The position numbers and the translations under genes are program-made. 64,000 nt of DNA from Fluviicola sp. (GTDB taxonomy: Bacteria; Bacteroidota; Bacteroidia; Flavobacteriales_D; Crocinitomicaceae), in the NCBI RefSeq assembly GCF_039596395.1, contig NZ_JBCNJT010000004.1, positions 62,001 to 126,000 on the forward strand, given 5' to 3'. A model generated the notes under the pieces. It was not told the origin of the DNA. It saw only the letters and a list, made by a program, of their open reading frames with translations, and ran no database searches. This document shows positions 62,902 through 64,000 of this stretch, piece after piece; within the stretch, counting starts at the first letter, position 1; every line of letters starts with the position of its first letter.

Positions 62902-62928
62902 CAGTGAGCGCTTCCAGCTCATGAGATT

Positions 62929-62966
62929 AAGCCTTGGTCCCGTACATACGGGATTGAGGCTTTTTT
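62929..62966 (+). terminator. Terminator after tRNA-Leu
   Basis: AAGCCT at 62929-62934 pairs with AGGCTT at 62957-62962, with an inner TCCCGT/ACGGGA pair and an ACAT loop, then a T-run. The rest of the 243-base gap to 63144 shows only a short inverted repeat (CTGTTTA/TAAACAG) and no gene. Confidence 0.85.
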
Positions 62967-63144
62967 GATTTTATACCATGGCTGCTGTTTACACCTGCGG
63001 GATTTTTCGGTTTAAACAGTGTACCTGTACGCACTTTCTACGTTGTTATTTTCCAGAGCAACCTTTATTAAATTCAATCATCCCACGTAAAAACCTTACG
63101 ACCTACCTGAGTAATTTCGCTTCCTCAATCATTTACTTAACCAC

Positions 63145-63495
63145 ATGGAAGAAATAATTCAAGACTTAGACCGCTATTTTCAGCATGCCAGAAGAACCAG
63201 GCTCAATACTTTTACTTCAGCGAGTGTATTGGCGGCCAATGCCAGGAAGGCGATTGCAGCTTTGAAAAAGTTGTTGAATGACCCGGAATATTCCAGCAAT
63301 GCACGTTTCCTGGAGGAATTGATCCGGGGATTATCGAAAGCAGAAGGAATTTATGAAAAATACTGCGAAACACTCAATTCGGAACACAGGGGAAACGACC
63401 AGTTATTTATCAATTTGAACCACACACTTTACAACAACCTGGACAGCTTTTTACAAGTGTTTTATCATAATGATTCAGATTTATTACGATTATGA
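63145..63495 (+). CDS. Hypothetical all-helical protein
   Basis: A 116-residue soluble protein predicted to be mostly helices, with Ala/Lys/Leu-rich stretches such as LAANARKAIAALKKLLNDPE and FLEELIRGLSKAEGIYEKYC. No signal or membrane segment and no recognised family. Codon use is like that of the core genome, unlike the A+T-rich Kiwa genes. Confidence 0.65.
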   Translation: MEEIIQDLDRYFQHARRTRLNTFTSASVLAANARKAIAALKKLLNDPEYSSNARFLEELIRGLSKAEGIYEKYCETLNSEHRGNDQLFINLNHTLYNNLDSFLQVFYHNDSDLLRL

Positions 63496-63701
63496 AATGT
63501 TAAATTGATAATAAATGTTCATTTTAATACGCTCCTTCCACAGTCCTCTAAAATCCACCTATTTACTAGGAGAATCGGGCGTTCCAGGATTTTCCTGACG
63601 ATCATTTCTTTACCTGTCATCCACTTATTTTGCCACTCATCAGCCCTGAAAATTTTTTATTTCATTACTGATTCTTTATTTTTACGTCAAATAAAAAAAC
63701 T

Positions 63702-64000
63702 ATGAGAAAAGTATACTTAGGCTTATTTACTTTGGTCATTGCAGGTTCAGCTTCGGCTCAGTTAATGAACAAAAACTTGCGCAGCGCGCAAAAAATCCAA
63801 AACATCGGTGAGGTTCCGGCAAAGGCAACTCATCATTTAGAGAAAGCGCTTCCTTTCTGGCAAAACGACTTCTCCACTACATCTGATTGGGTTATTTCCA
63901 ATGCGGGAGCTTCGGGGTCACCGGCTCACACTTTAGGAGATTGGGCAATTGTTACTGACGTAAACGCGATTCCGGTAACAGCATTGAAACCGGCAGGACA
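63702..64000 (+). CDS. Secreted protein, N-terminal part only
   Basis: An open frame begins at the ATG at 63702 and runs off the window. It encodes a signal peptide (MRKVYLGLFTLVIAGSASAQ) followed by LMNKNLRSAQKIQNIGEVPA and FWQNDFSTTSDWVISNAGAS. The latter resembles the start of choice-of-anchor or MAM-like domains common in large T9SS-exported proteins. The product is probably a surface or secreted protein; the family cannot be settled from this part. Confidence 0.75.
   Translation, partial: MRKVYLGLFTLVIAGSASAQLMNKNLRSAQKIQNIGEVPAKATHHLEKALPFWQNDFSTTSDWVISNAGASGSPAHTLGDWAIVTDVNAIPVTALKPAG

Noticed and set aside
63505-63705. A 66-codon plus-strand frame before the secreted protein gene
   Set aside because: It has no recognisable features and overlaps the probable promoter and start of the gene at 63702.

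Overview
The window looks like the chromosome of a member of the phylum Bacteroidota, probably order Flavobacteriales. Two secreted proteins end in type IX secretion (T9SS) sorting tails, and there is a GLPGLI protein paired with an outer-membrane beta-barrel protein. Two-component genes are of the reg_prop, LytS and LytTR types. Promoters follow the Bacteroidota pattern (-33 TTG/TTTG, -7 TAnnTTTG). A Fluviicola/Crocinitomicaceae-like organism is plausible, but that is an impression and not a demonstrated assignment.

Positions 1-15100 hold one long leftward translation cluster: rpsL, rpsG, fusA, rpsJ, rplC, rplD, rplW, rplB, rpsS, rplV, rpsC, rplP, rpmC, rpsQ, rplN, rplX, rplE, rpsN, rpsH, then a hairpin plus an internal promoter, then rplF, rplR, rpsE, rpmD, rplO, secY, infA, rpmJ, rpsM, rpsK. 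It is the fused str-S10-spc-alpha arrangement and runs off the left edge. Its main promoter lies just upstream of rpsL.

Positions 15200-53900 are ordinary single genes and short operons: a T9SS cargo protein, a FabH-like synthase, a GH3 and a GH29 glycosidase, a PcrA/UvrD helicase, a GLPGLI/beta-barrel pair, three tandem tailless SSB genes, a hydrolase/GyrI-like/SDR set, a reg_prop kinase with its LytTR regulator, topoisomerase III flanked by a long inverted repeat, dihydrofolate reductase, two DUF4230 genes, an M20 amidohydrolase, a LuxE-like protein, an orphan histidine kinase, a rhodanese, a DUF4197 protein, a ferredoxin-NADP reductase-like enzyme, a GT39-like membrane protein, a TrmH-family methyltransferase and mutS.

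Positions 53942-62531 look like an inserted accessory island. The last 17 codons of mutS are repeated, slightly diverged, at 62480-62531, just before two tRNA genes. Between the two copies lie a Cys-rich secreted peptide, a two-gene unit whose products share a short QTINN motif at facing ends (a possible amyloid-type signalling pair), a TPR histidine kinase with two LytTR regulators, a small lipoprotein, a GC-rich structured intergenic segment, a KTSC-like small protein and an A+T-rich pair recognised as the Kiwa anti-phage system (kwaA, kwaB). No integrase is visible in the island.

The right end carries tRNA-Gly(GCC), tRNA-Leu(UAA), a small helical protein of unknown function and the start of a secreted protein cut by the window edge.
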